A DNA stretch of 64,000 bases from positions 868,001-932,000 of the forward strand of contig JANUWI010000002.1 in NCBI GenBank assembly GCA_025504975.1, given 5' to 3'. Below, one piece after another: positions 35,316 through 46,522 of this stretch. The notes under the pieces were generated by a model. It ran no database searches, was not told the origin of the DNA, and saw only the letters and a list, made by a program, of their open reading frames with translations. Source of the DNA: Plenodomus lindquistii. Its lineage: Eukaryota > Ascomycota > Dothideomycetes > Pleosporales > Leptosphaeriaceae. Numbering within the stretch: position 1 is the first letter of the stretch; the number at the start of each line of letters is the position of its first letter. The position numbers and the translations under genes are program-made.

Positions 35316-38300
35316 ATGTCAACACCACGCGCGGGGCGAGGAGGCGATCGTACGCGCGGCACACGCGGCGGCAACACTGCCAGTCGGGGCGCAAGCGGGC
35401 GCGGCAAGAGCAACGGCGGCCAGGCGCAAACCAACAGCGAGCGGCCTGCGCAAGGCGTCTTCGCCCGCGGCCAGCGCGCTCCCCGGGGCCCACGAGGCGG
35501 CGCAGGCGCAAATGTGCGCGGACGGGGAGGAGCCCACACGTAAGCCCCCCGACTTCTTCTGACTTGTTCACAGGCCGCTGGCGGATCGGAGGAGACGGTC
35601 GCCGAGGACGCACACACGCCCGCACAACATGACATCGCCCACTATGCTTGGAAGAGGGCCGCCCCTAGAGCCGCCCGCGGCCTGTTCTGACCAGCGTCCC
35701 TTAGAAACTCCTTCTCCGCCAACACCTCGGCCTCCTTCAACACGACACCCCATGCGACGCAAGACTACAAGAAGCGACTCGACCACGTAAGTACCATGAT
35801 CCGCACCGGCCGCGAGCCAAGACCAACAGCAGACAGATCAAGGGGGAGCGGCCGACTCTGCGCGCGCAATTCGTACGCGATGGCCTCATGAACCCAGAGG
35901 GCCAGATGCGCCTCAGCGACTCGGTCAAGCTGTACGGCATCTGCACCGACATGTGCCCCGAATTCGAGCGCGTGCGGCGCATCGTCGAGGAGGATGTCAA
36001 GGCCCCAGAATGCGTACGTCATCTTCGACTACACTCCCAGGTCGCGCCTTCCCTAACAACCCCAGACAATCGAGACCGAGCATCTGCCGCGCAAAGAACG
36101 CATCCCAGACGAATCGCGCATGGTCAAGGCCTACTCACGCTCGGCAGCCGGTGCGAAGCAGGAGCTGGTATCGGACATTCGGTCACCCGCCACATGTTTG
36201 GTGAGTAGGCTTCGTCCAAGGCTTCAAGGTCCGGGCTAACTAGGCGCAGAAAACCATCACTTACTTGTACGAGCGGCTGGACCATGACAGCTTCGACTTT
36301 CTTCACTCTTGGCTGTGGGACCGAACGCGCGCCATCCGCAAGGATCTCCGCACCCAGCGCATTGAGAGTAAAACTGACATCAACATCCTTCTTACCTGCC
36401 TGGAACGAAGCGCTCGTTTCTTGCTACTATCAGCTCACCAGATGGCGCGAACTACCAAGGGCGACTATTCACATCAACAAGATATTGAGCAGTTGAACCA
36501 AACATTGATGTCTCTGAAGGAACGCTACATCGACAATCGGCGAGCCAACATTCCCTCGGAGAATGAGGCTGAGTTTTGGGCCTACAGACTCATTCTGGCA
36601 CCAATCTACACCAACAGCCAGCTTGAGAACGAACTACATCGGGTTCCAAGCGATATTCGGAATAACCCGCGGGTCAAGGTCGCCATTGAAATCTTCCGAG
36701 CACTCAAATCGATCCTCATCACTAGCAGCAAGTCGATTGTGCAGTGCCAATCAAACTGGAAACACTTCTGGGACCTCATCAAGTCGTCTCGCGTCTCGTA
36801 TCTCATGGCTTGTGCAGCTGAGATCTCTTTCAACCGCATGCGACATGTGGTCTTGGATTCGATATGGCGTTCGTATCGACAGGGCACTTCAAAGGTGCCA
36901 AAATCGGTTGAGGGTTGGACCCCTAGCCGCCTCAAGGAAGCTCTCGGTCTCGACACTGACTCCGAGGCCGTAAATCACTGCGAAGCTTATGGCTTCATCT
37001 TCGAACGAGCTCAGGATGGCCACACTTATCTCGACTTCACCCGGAAAGGGTACCAGAATCATGTGCTGGGCATGCCATCTGTGGATGCCGAGCTCAAGCC
37101 ACAAATCTTCTCGGACTCAATTGTCGAATCGAAACGCTACGCTCGCGCATTATCAGCGGTCATCCAGGGCATGTCAGTAGCGCAGGCGCGAACGAAGGGG
37201 TTGATCTTGGATGTAGATGGTGATTTGCTGGCTGAGGAAGAGATGGAAGATGAAACAACATCCCTGTTCGTTCCTGAAGTTACAGAAGCGTCGACCACCA
37301 ATTCGAATCCTTTTGGCCACCCGGCGAGCGCGACTGCACCTAGCCCATTTACGTTCGGACAGAATACATCCACAACACTGCACTCCAGTCCAGCACCCGC
37401 TATGAATGGCATTCAGTCTGGTTTGTTCGACGCTTCGAAGAATGAGATTCGCTTTTCTACACCGGGTGCTACTGGTGGAAGCGCTCCTTCATCTACGCCC
37501 TTTGGAACGCCAACAGGACTTGGGAACCCATTTCTGAATGGTGCGGGTGGATCTACTGTATCGGCTGCCAATCCGTTTGCTAGCTTCCACACACAGAAAA
37601 CAGCAGGCACTGCCACCCCAGCTGTACCTGAAGTCAAGCCTGCGTTCACATCCGCGGGCTTCAACTTCCAAAAAGCTGCAGACACTTCGGCTCCAGCTAC
37701 ATCAGAGGTCAACCCTCCCTTCTCTTCCGCCGGATTCAACTTTCAAAAAGCAGCAGAAACTGCTACACCGGCTACACCTGAGGTCAAGCCAGCTTTCACA
37801 TCCGCTGGCTTCGGCTTCCAAGATCCTCAGTCCCAAGGAACACCACAACCTGCAGCGTCGTTTACTCCATCAGCTCCACTTCCACAAGCAGACACAGGGA
37901 CATTAGATCAAGAGTCGCAAGCCGATAAGGATAAACGGGAAGCTGCTGAAAAGACACAACGAGATGCCGAACTGCAGCGAAAACAAGCAGAGGCTAAAGA
38001 AGCGGCGCAGAGGGCGATGCGTCAGAAGCGTGCTGAAGCTGAGGCGGAGCAACAAAGGAAGCAGGCGGAAGCAGTTGCACAACAGCAACGTGCGCAACAA
38101 CAGCGGGAGGATCAAGAACGACGTATCAAAGAAGAGCGAGAGCGAAGGATCAGGGAGGCACAGCGCCGCCAGGCGCTGGAAGAGCAGGCACGGATGCAGC
38201 AGCTTCGAGAACAAGAGGCGGCTTTGCATTCACTGACTATGGATGTTATGTTTCACCCGACGGAAGGACTAATGATGCAGTTCATCGAAAACGCTGCTAT

Positions 38301-40065
38301 GAATGTCGCTCACGAGGCTCTGGAACAAGTGCAGAAAGAGAGAAATGATGCGAAGGGTGCGGAGCTATATAGAGCATATCAATTGAGGCTCATGAGGGCG
38401 GGACTAGCGAAGATTGTCACATATGTTGAGAAGAAGAGAAAGATGGAGCAGGCAAGGGAGAGAAGGCGGCGGTTGAAGGCGCAGCGCGCGCAGATGGGAC
38501 AGATGCAAGAGGAGGCGGCTGTTGTCAACGGCAAAGGAGGTCCAGTGACAGCACCTAAGCCGACACCAAAGCCAACAGCTAGGGAATCAGCCTCACAACG
38601 TCCGGCTCTAGCGCAGAGCTCTAGGCGCGCTAAGCGCACCGAGGAGCGTCGTGGCCTCCAACAACAGAATGATTCTACCAACGGTGTCCTCGCACAATCC
38701 AACGGTCCTCGACAGAACGGATCCAGCAGCAGTGCTGCGCAAAGCAACGGCTCACGGCACAACGCAGCGCCCCAGAGGGCCACTTCATCTATGCAAGAGA
38801 ACAGCAAGTTAACTAAAGGCTATTCAAAAGCGTACCAACGCTCCACCGCACCCATCGACCGCACTGAAACCGACTATTTCACCCTCCGCGCCATGGGTCT
38901 TGATCCCAGCAAACACCGCAAACGCAGCTTCGACTCTTCATCCTCTGGCGACGAGGAGCCACTTCGTATCGAGCCAAAGCGCGCCAAGCTTTCTCCTGAA
39001 GGGGACAGTGGTCAAATGCCGCATCCTCAACCACATCAACCGCGACATGAAATGTCACTAGTCGAGTGTCAGCGCGCGCAGTTGAAAGCCATCCAAGAGA
39101 AGTTCCGCAAGAGCGTCTCCGGGGAGGGCGCAAGTTCGGTCAATGGGCACGCTTCTCTTGGAAGCTCAAGTGGCATGACTAATGGACGCGTGAGCAGAAA
39201 CAGGGGCGAGAGCGATGTCGTTGCGCGTGCGAGGAGACTTGTTGCTTCTGTTGCGGGTCCCGCACACGCATCGCCCATTGTATCTACCAAGGGCAATGTC
39301 ACCCACGACTTTGGCCGTAGCGTTCCCAACCTAGGACTCTCACTCACGATACCCACATCGACACCAACACCCACTTCAGCCTTCCGCTCCAGCATCAGCA
39401 CCACAGGTTTCGACCGTCCAAATGCCCCGGCATATTGGCAGCGCACTTCTCGCTTTGTGCCGCGCGAATGCTATGGCAAGGGCCCCGAGGCGGTAAGGGA
39501 GTACAGGGAGAAGTGGGGTCTCAATGGCTCTGTCTCTTCTGCCAGTACACCACGGCCCTTGAGTGTGGAACCCGCACAACAACAGCAGTCACAGGGCTTG
39601 CACTTGGGAAGCTATGTACCAGAAACACAGACGCAAGGGCCAGAGCAGACGCAAGAGCAATTCGGCTTCGGCTATGGTTTTACAGCGCAGAACCAAGCCC
39701 AACAGGCCTACACTTTTAGTACCAACAATAATAAAGCCCACCCCGACATCGACATGAGCGTCCCCGATGACAATCTCCTCCACACCGAAGAGGTCAACGA
39801 GCACTGGGGTACATATGACGAACAGAGTGCAGAAGAAGACGCGGATTCGGAGATGTACGATGAAGATGACGAGGAAGCATCCGTCCTGGACGAAGAGGAA
39901 GAAGGAGAAGAAGAAGAGGAGGAGGAGGAATTGCAAGATTACTCCGAATACAGCGAAGATGACGAAGAAGACGAAGAGGATGTTCAGCCTGCGCAACAAC
40001 CACAGCAAAATGGCAGTTCGTGGGGTGGCGCGACGCAGGACGATGCTATTGAGCTTTCTGATTAG
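35316..40065 (+). CDS. SAC3: Sac3/GANP-domain nuclear mRNA export factor
   Basis: Scaffold of the TREX-2 complex, coupling transcription to mRNA export at the nuclear pore. Exons 35316-35539, 35705-35786, 35837-36013, 36066-36200 and 36250-40065 give 1477 residues. The N-terminus is an RGG-rich arm (GRGGDRTRGTRGGN). The SAC3 domain starts with CTDMCPEFERVRRIVEE (about 137) and continues through TDINILLTCLERSARFLLL and VPSDIRNNPRVKVAIEIFRA to about 420. A Phe-Gly region with three 25-residue repeats follows (37609-37833), then a long Gln/Glu/Arg coiled coil (about 37920-38220), a predicted Cdc31/Sus1-binding helix region, disordered sequence, and a Glu/Asp tail near 39830-39990. Domain order fits Sac3. 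The first intron (165 nt) was chosen because it restores phase and removes an in-frame stop. Confidence 0.94.
37609..37833 (+). repeat. Three 75-bp (25-residue) FG-type repeats inside Sac3
   Basis: Units read ...EVKPAFTSAGFNFQKAA, ...EVNPPFSSAGFNFQKAA and ...EVKPAFTSAGFGFQDPQ. Each carries GFxFQ, resembling nucleoporin FG repeats. The copies are divergent at DNA level but in perfect register. Confidence 0.85.
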
Positions 40066-40495
40066 ATTTCAGGATGGGCGCTCTTGAGGGATGGAAAGTC
40101 TGTTGCTGCTGCTGCTGTTCGATAGGAGATGATAAGATGGGGGGAAAAGTGTATTATATGTGGAGGGCATCGTGAATGGGCATAGCGATGGCGTTTGTGC
40201 TACTTTTATATGGGTGGAAGATTAGGATGCATCCTGGGTGTCTTCTACGAGCCTAGGGGGTTCGGACTGAGGATGCATATGCACGTAGATATTATGTGTA
40301 TGTGTGCGTTTGTGTGAATATTAAAACCCATTGAAGACTGTGATTCAATTTTTTTTATGCCTACGATCGTGAATATGCCCGACTTGACTGATAAAAATCT
40401 GCTTTCTTTTAGTGTTGGGGTATGAGGACGCATGCCTGTGGTGGTTGGTGGTAGATAGTAAGGCTCAAGCACCGTGTGAAGTAGGAAGGCAGATA
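40066..40495. other. Sac3 3' region up to the inverted-repeat element
   Basis: No supported gene; presumably 3' UTR and terminator. It ends at the TA flanking the inserted element. Confidence 0.5.
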
Positions 40496-41226
40496 ACGTA
40501 ACTGAGCGCGTGTCGCCCAGCGTCGCGTACCGCCCACCCCATTTGTTAGCAATCCTCACCAAAATGGAACTTAACAAGAAAATTTCTACAGCCTTAAAGA
40601 GATTAAATACTAGAAAAGTACCTCATACAAACCGGACTTAAACTTGAAATTTCTATTATCTGAATTAATTAAAAGTTAAAAATTCTTAACGATAGATATT
40701 TTTGTCGAAAAAGTACAAAAATTTTGAAAATAAAGTAGGTCTAAATTCTTAGAAATTAAAATTTAGATAAGAAACTAGTATCTTCTCTATAACTTTAGAT
40801 AAAACTATAATATTATAAGTTTAACTTATTAAAAAATAGACTTTTTACTTAGTAAAAGATTTCTTAGCATAATAAATATATAAAATAAACTTTTGCAATA
40901 CTCTACTTATAAAAAATTCTTGTTAGCATAGAATTACGATATATATACTCTATAAAAATAAATTATTACAAAGAGAAAATATTAAGAATTGACGCAGTTT
41001 CTTTTTAGTGAGGGTGGCTTATCTCAGGCTGTGAAAGGTAAATTTTAAAAATTCTTTTCTTAAGCTGTAGATCTTGACTTTACGAGTATTTTTCACTCTA
41101 TATATATACGTTTGTCTCCCCTTGTTGAGGCTGTAGAAATTTTCTTGTTAAATTCCATTTTGGTGAGGATTGCTAACAAATGGGGTGGGCGGTACGCGAC
41201 GCTGGGCGACACGCGCTCAGTTACGT
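40496..41226. mobile_element. 731-bp inverted-repeat DNA element, Tc1/mariner-like MITE, AT-mutated inside
   Basis: Terminal inverted repeats of about 99 bp (40496-40594 and 41128-41226) are nearly identical. They begin ACGTAACTGAGCGCGTGTCG at the outer end and differ at a visible C/T position. Both ends are flanked by TA, as expected for Tc1/mariner insertion. The interior (40595-41127) is extremely AT-rich with no ORF, whereas the terminal repeats stay GC-normal. This suggests a non-autonomous or deleted element whose core was mutated by repeat-induced point mutation. The superfamily is inferred from the TA flanks and long TIRs; no transposase remains. Confidence 0.88.
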
Positions 41227-41365
41227 TAAGGTGAGCAAAATCACGTGCTGGGACTAGTATTACACATTGAGTAAACGGGCCAATTAGCACCTGCAGTTGC
41301 GGTTGCACTGCGGTCTGTAGGAGGCTGCTGCCGGGCAAGCCAGCCGTATTGGAGGATATGGTGCA

Positions 41366-42920
41366 AGCACTGCAATTTCTAGCGTGGACGAAGAGGTGTG
41401 TGGGGCTGAGCATTCAAGTTACGGGCTGAAGCGAAAAGACTGAGGTTGCACTGCAATCTCTAGCGCAAATGAGGGCGGTGTGTAAGCAAGGTTATGGAGA
41501 GATTGGGGGCCAAGTGAAAGATTGTAACTTTCGGTGTGGAGGGGCGGACTGAAGGGGTGTGAGACCGAAAAGTACCATATATGATGATAGCAAACTGAGA
41601 TGAACAGTGAGATAGCTAAGGATTGACTGCATTTCTGCTCTTTGTGGTTTTGAGCGGAAATGAGGAGGTCTGTAAGGCTGGAGACTGGAATAGGTCTGAT
41701 TTGAATATGGGCATGCGAGTCGCTCGCTTGGGGGGGGGGGGGGGGCGCCGCAGCGGGAACGTGTACTGCAGTACTTAGCGCGGACAAGAGTACCTAATAT
41801 GAGGCTGAAAATCAGGACAGGATCTGACGTACTGAATTCGGCTAGGGCTGGGCTGGGCGCGGTGCACTGCAATACTTAGCGCGGACGAGCGGGCAACGGA
41901 CGAGGCTGAGGGTGCCCTAACTAAGGGCCTAAGAGTCCGCGCTATAATATTTTCGCCTGTAGGTACTGTTCCTACAGTACATGCATGAGAACAGATTGTA
42001 TGAGTGGAAACAGTATGATATCGAAACTGGAAGAGGGTTGGAAAGTAGTACCAAGGCACCAAGACATGATAGTGGCGGTGTTTCTGATTGATAGTCTGAT
42101 GAAAGGTGACGGCTGTTATGTATTGGAGTTGCTAGCGTTGACGGAGGGGTGAATAAGGCTGAGAATGCGGGAACAATGGTTTGAGCCGCATCAGAGGGTC
42201 TGCACTGCAATACTTAGCGCAGACGAGCGGGTGAAGGACGAGGCTGATGGCGGGGCTATTCCAAGGGTCTGGCAGTCATCATCGAAATTTGTTTACCTGT
42301 GGGTACCGTTCTTTTAGTGCAGTCAGGCGAGCGGATTGGATGGATGGAATACCCTGGAGTATGAGACTGCAAGAGGGTTGAAGAACAGTACGGAGGCTTG
42401 ATTGTGGTGGTGTGTGTGGTCGATAGTTCGACGAAGGTGACGTCGGTCCTGCACTGCAATGCTTAGCGCAGACGAAGAGGTGCGCAAGGCTGAACATGCG
42501 TGCAGGCTCCAGTGTGGCGTGACGGTCGTCTGCCTGTACTGCAAAATCTAGCGTGAACGAGGGGTGCACAGGCTGAGACTTTGAAGCCTGAGCTTGAGGA
42601 AAAAGGAGGCGATCGGGACTGTATTGCGCTGCATCTGCATTTGAGCGTTCTTTCAAGATCAAGGGTGGATACAAGAGCTGTGAAATTATGGTAGAGTAAT
42701 GCCGCAGTCCCGTTCAGGTGAAACAATATTACATACACTAGGGGAGGAGGTGCGCAAGGCTGAAAGGACCTAACGCATGTATGTGCTACCGGGTGGCGCT
42801 GAGCCTTGCTCTATGAGGCGCGGGAAGTATGGCGCCAAACTGTGTGTCCACCGAGTCTGCCTGATGAATGCCTGACACTGCACTGGAATCTTTAGCACCA
42901 ACGAGTCGATGCGCCAGGCT
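41366..42920. repeat. Motif cluster B: decayed tandem array of the dispersed motif
   Basis: All copies run on the complementary orientation relative to most of cluster A. Cores (consensus TGCACTGCAATCTCTAGCGC): 41366-41385, 41447-41466, 41762-41781, 41863-41882, 42202-42221, 42450-42469, 42535-42554 and 42877-42896. Each is followed by GGACGAG or a variant, then GAGGTGCGCAAGGCTGA or a variant. Half copies retaining only the second block lie near 41652-41684, 42132-42163 and 42738-42763. Copies come in doublets about 80-100 bp apart, repeating roughly every 320-400 bp. The long spacers are related too: 41935-42115 resembles 42275-42440. No coding potential is credible. Confidence 0.9.
41730..41745 (+). 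repeat. G16 homopolymer
   Basis: An uninterrupted run of 16 G lies inside motif cluster B, just before GCGCCGCAGCGGG. Seen directly; length may vary with sequencing. Confidence 0.85.
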
Positions 42921-42930
42921 GTAATGCTGT

Positions 42931-43333
42931 ATTCTCACAAGTCCACGTAATAACCATGTGGACATGTGACATGTACCAGCTCAGCAGTGATACTTCACAA
43001 GGTCGAGCACCTTGTCAGTCAAGATTACATCAAGGTAAGGAGAGCATCTGTTTGCTCCTTGTCGAAAGTCGACAAGGGCCCGTGAGCGCTTTCACAGGGA
43101 AACTACAATTCATTCCTAATAGAATATAAACGATTGCATTGTCAATGATTTGTCGATTGTGACCATAATGAGAGGTCGTGAGTATTCGAATAGATTTCGT
43201 TGTTTGAGTATTAACAATTAGTGCAAGCCACTGTCCGCTCCTCGGCCTGATGCATAGGGTATATTGCTGAAATTCCACTCTTGCTTCGCTCGCGAAGCGC
43301 TTCGGGTCCTCCTCTTTCCGATTGGCTTCCCGC
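42931..43333. other. Intergenic region between cluster B and a small gene
   Basis: No supported gene; this is the 3' flank of the small minus-strand gene. Confidence 0.4.
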
Positions 43334-43660
43334 TCACTTTTCAATATGATCAAGGCGATTCAAGACGCGACCTTCAATCACCAAAGGTCCTACGGATGCG
43401 CCAGCCCCGTACTGTGCCTGGTATGCCGCGTTGACGCTACGGTGGTGCTCGGTAGCGTGATGCTTGATGTCCTTCCACATCTTCTTGATGCTTTGGTTGA
43501 GCATGTTATGAGTCTTCTTTTCTTGCTTGACAAAGTGGTGTACGTCGTGTGCGGACTCGTGTGATTGGCGGCGTGAATGCTCAAACGGTGTAGATGTGAC
43601 GGATGAGTTGGCGGAAGGTGATGGCCCAGAAAGGGACAGGACGCGAGGGTGAGAGTCCAT
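43334..43660 (-). CDS. Small basic protein of unknown function
   Basis: I do not recognise a named family. A single-exon frame of 108 codons begins MDSHPRVLSLSGPSPSANSS: a Ser/Pro-rich N-terminus, then a His-rich amphipathic middle (ESAHDVHHFVKQEKKTHNML), then KKMWKDIKHHATEHHRSVNA, which looks like an ordered, conserved helix. There is no signal peptide or membrane segment. A TATATAAA box lies about 146 bp upstream on the same strand, which supports a real, possibly inducible gene. The neighbouring minus-strand frame overlapping it is Thr/His-rich shadow sequence and was left out. Conservation in relatives would be the deciding test. Confidence 0.55.
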   Translation of the reverse strand: MDSHPRVLSLSGPSPSANSSVTSTPFEHSRRQSHESAHDVHHFVKQEKKTHNMLNQSIKKMWKDIKHHATEHHRSVNAAYQAQYGAGASVGPLVIEGRVLNRLDHIEK

Positions 43661-43805
43661 GGAGCTTGTTTTGAGTTTGCAAAGCTACACTGACGAAACG
43701 GCGTTGATCGTTTGATGTCTGAGATGGTAAGAGATGTTTGATGATCGCTGTAGAATTGCAGGTTTGCTGTAGAAGATACTCCAATTTTCATCGACTCTCC
43801 GCCTC

Positions 43806-43813
43806 TTTATATA
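43806..43813 (-). promoter_or_regulatory. TATA box of the small basic protein gene
   Basis: TATATAAA on the minus strand, about 146 bp upstream of the ATG at 43660, followed by a purine-rich stretch. Position and sequence fit a core promoter. Confidence 0.5.
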
Positions 43814-44648
43814 CCCCAGACTACCACGAAGAAAAACTCAACACCTGTGATTTCCCTCATCTCTCAATCGTGAAATCTTCGTCACGTCTTCCACGTGCAT
43901 CTTGACTGATTTTTTGCAGTGCTACTTATGTGGGTCTCTGAGGTAATATGGTTGTCCTTTTACACGCCCCACACACATCCAAAGACGTCAACATTGGACA
44001 AGTTGGACAGTCGTCCACGATCCTGAAAGGGGTAGCAATTAAGCTACAAGTAGTAGGACCATGGCAGAATGTCTGTTAACCGCTTAGTGTAGAGCGACTT
44101 CGTGTGGTGTGTTCGAAAGAGCACTCGGCTGGCGTCGGTCCATTCCAAGGTTGTTCCTTGAGCCGAGCAGGATTCTTTATTAGGGCTCCACAGATCACGA
44201 AGTTGAACGTGACAAAAGCATTACTGTAAAGGGTATCCTGTGTGTCATAGTTGCCCTGCGTAAAATTATATGTTTCCTCGTGCTGCAAGGAGAAGAAGGT
44301 ATTGGTGGCTATTTTGGAATATTTGCAGTGCGGCCCCACAAGCGTTCGAGATGCTGCGCATATGCATTGATGGTAAGACTTTTTGAAAGAATGACGAGAA
44401 GAGCCACGAGCGTGCGGACGTCGAGTGAAACTTCAGACAGGTTGCCTCAGTGGTGACAGAAACGAATGATCGTGCGGAAATCGATCACATGTAGGGAGAT
44501 TAATGTACGCTGACTGTGAATGAAATGAGTATGATGCTATAACCGTGCATTGGCAAAGCAAAGCAATGAAGCCCACATTACGCCAATTGAGAATCCCCTA
44601 AACGCCAGGCTTGATGCAGAAACGCGAACAAAGCAAGTGTTCATCTTT
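43814..44648. other. Intergenic region, small gene to Ytp1 3' end
   Basis: No supported gene on either strand; short frames lack protein-like composition. Confidence 0.4.
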
Positions 44649-46224
44649 TCAGTGTTGCGCAACGAGAGGCTTCCTTTCTTTGCTCTCCGGCACATCGTCG
44701 TCTTCGTCGTCAGAATCGAGGCCACCCAGTTCGAATTCCTCGGCATCTTGAATCCTACGGTTGGCTCTTGTGTAGCCATTGGGGTGCCCCCCAGGATGGC
44801 CGTTCGTGAATCCGTTCACGCGTGGTGCTTCCGCATCCTCCTTTAGGTCCTCCTCAAACGCATGCACAGCGTAAAGGTGGATAAGCATATTAACGACTGA
44901 CTCGATTGTTAGCTTGGTACATACAAAAAGCATGGAGGGGAGGCTCACAGAGGAAAAGTAGAAAGGCGATGCTCAGGAGGATCAAAACATATGAAACGTG
45001 GGTGACGTTTGCATCTGAAAGCAATTGCATCTGTTCTTCTGTTGCACCCATGAACATGAAGCCACCCGCCATCAAGAGGAACGGCGTCATGTACTGGAAG
45101 CTGTTCGGATCTGAGCCGTCAGTTGTTGTCGAGCTGCGATCTCGGAGGACGAATGAGATTTCGATGATCCTTGCCGCGCCTGCAGCCATGAGGGTGTATC
45201 CAAAGACGGTATGTATCATCGTGGATATGGGCAAATGTTGCGGGTGCGCAGACATGGCCCATCCCGTCACAAAGATGACGATGCCTGGGATGAGATTTCT
45301 CTTTGGTCTTCCACCTCTCGTACGACTCAGCCACACGCCGACCAGCCCAGCAGCCCACCAGATTATACCCATTGACGTGTGTTGCAAATCATTGTGCACC
45401 CAGGGTCCTCCCCAACGATGTTCGGTAAACGTATTGACGCAGCCCCAAGCTGCAATGACGAGGCTGTCGAAAAATTCCTGGCTCCTGCCGGTTCGTTTCA
45501 GCCACGCTTGACCAACTAAGAGCAAAATGACCAGAATAATGCCATATGCGATGAAAGCGCTGCCCATGATGAAGTGGGCAAGACATTGGCCGGTGTGGTC
45601 AGCCCTACAGAAACCAAGGGCCGTAATGCCTCCGAAGACGAACTGGACCCAAGTCACGACAGGCAGCATCTTGCCGACTATGCCATGAGCTTTGATAACG
45701 ACTTTTCGGATCTTCCCGTTGAAGCCCTTTTCCAAGTGAAGCTTCAAGTATATGCCCATTGCGACCTGGGCAATCAACATGAGCATGATATAAGGGACAA
45801 ATGTGGCATGGATATTCTTGGTGAACTGCCTGCCTTTATGGTTATGGCCGAGGAAGTAGCCCACGATGGCGAGAACCGAGCCGGATGTTTGCACTGGAAC
45901 GTGCCACTTCGATCGTATCATCTACACTCCCTATTAGCCCCAGCGTCCGCCAATGCCGATCAGATCAAATGCTTACACCGAGAACCATGCCTATGGGGAA
46001 TATGACTCCCCAAGCAAGCGATTGCACCAAGATGTGTATCCAGAGAATAGAATCCTGCGCATCGATTAATTGCCAATGTGCATCTTACACCGGCAAATAC
46101 TCACTAGGGGATCTGCTGAGATTGCCTGCCCATCCTCAATTCTATCCCCGTCATGGTCATGTGCCAGGACCGTGGTGCTAAGAAGCGTTGCCACCAGGGC
46201 TACTCCTTTTAGTTGTACCGCCAT
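44649..46224 (-). CDS. YTP1: Ytp1-family multi-pass membrane protein
   Basis: Fungal Ytp1-type membrane protein with cytochrome-b561/ferric-reductase-like organisation; its exact role is unknown. Exons 46224-46105, 46054-45977, 45921-44949 and 44896-44649 (introns 50-55 nt) give 472 residues. It starts with a signal peptide (MAVQLKGVALVATLLSTTVL) followed by HDHDGDRIEDG. The DUF2427-like helix ILWIHILVQSLAWGVIFPIG comes next, then about nine more membrane helices with conserved His residues (GHNHKGR, IHATFVPYI, KAHGIVGKM). An extended WGCVNTFTEHRWG and HTSMGIIWW lie in the Ytp1 core. The C-terminus is cytosolic, with DSDDEDDDVPESKERK. The first two exons are required to provide a start; the large third exon alone begins internally. 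It is divergent from Swi5 across about 300 bp. Confidence 0.88.
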
Positions 46225-46522
46225 TCTGCTGTTTTCTGCGGCTTGTGTCGTATATCGCTGTTCTATTAGCTGTGTGGACAGTCGTACGCTCCAACGTGGA
46301 GATTATCAGCGTTGCTTGAGCATTTGTCGCGTCGCGTCAGGAGAGTCGTGGAAGGCCGGATGTAGAAGGAGTGGTTGTTGTTTGGATTCCGTATTCATGC
46401 GTCGCAATCTACTGCTTACGTGAAAGGAAGGCGCGCCCGCCATTGGCTTCCGCCACCTGCCGCGGCCGACCTCGGGAACATCACAACGCCGACGCGTCAC
46501 GCCACTCAGCATCCTCACCACC
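46225..46522. promoter_or_regulatory. Divergent promoter region, Ytp1 / Swi5
   Basis: 298 bp separate the two start codons, so the genes must share promoter space. No element is clear enough to name. Confidence 0.5.

Noticed and set aside
35574..35700. Extra Sac3 exon (AAGGSEETVAED...)
   Set aside because: It runs into an in-frame TGA before the next conserved exon; a single intron 35540-35704 restores both phase and continuity.
41093..42738. Series of minus-strand ORFs across motif cluster B with recurring Ala/Cys/Ser-rich translations
   Set aside because: The recurrence comes from the DNA repeat itself being read in changing frames; frames differ between copies and no protein-like composition is kept.
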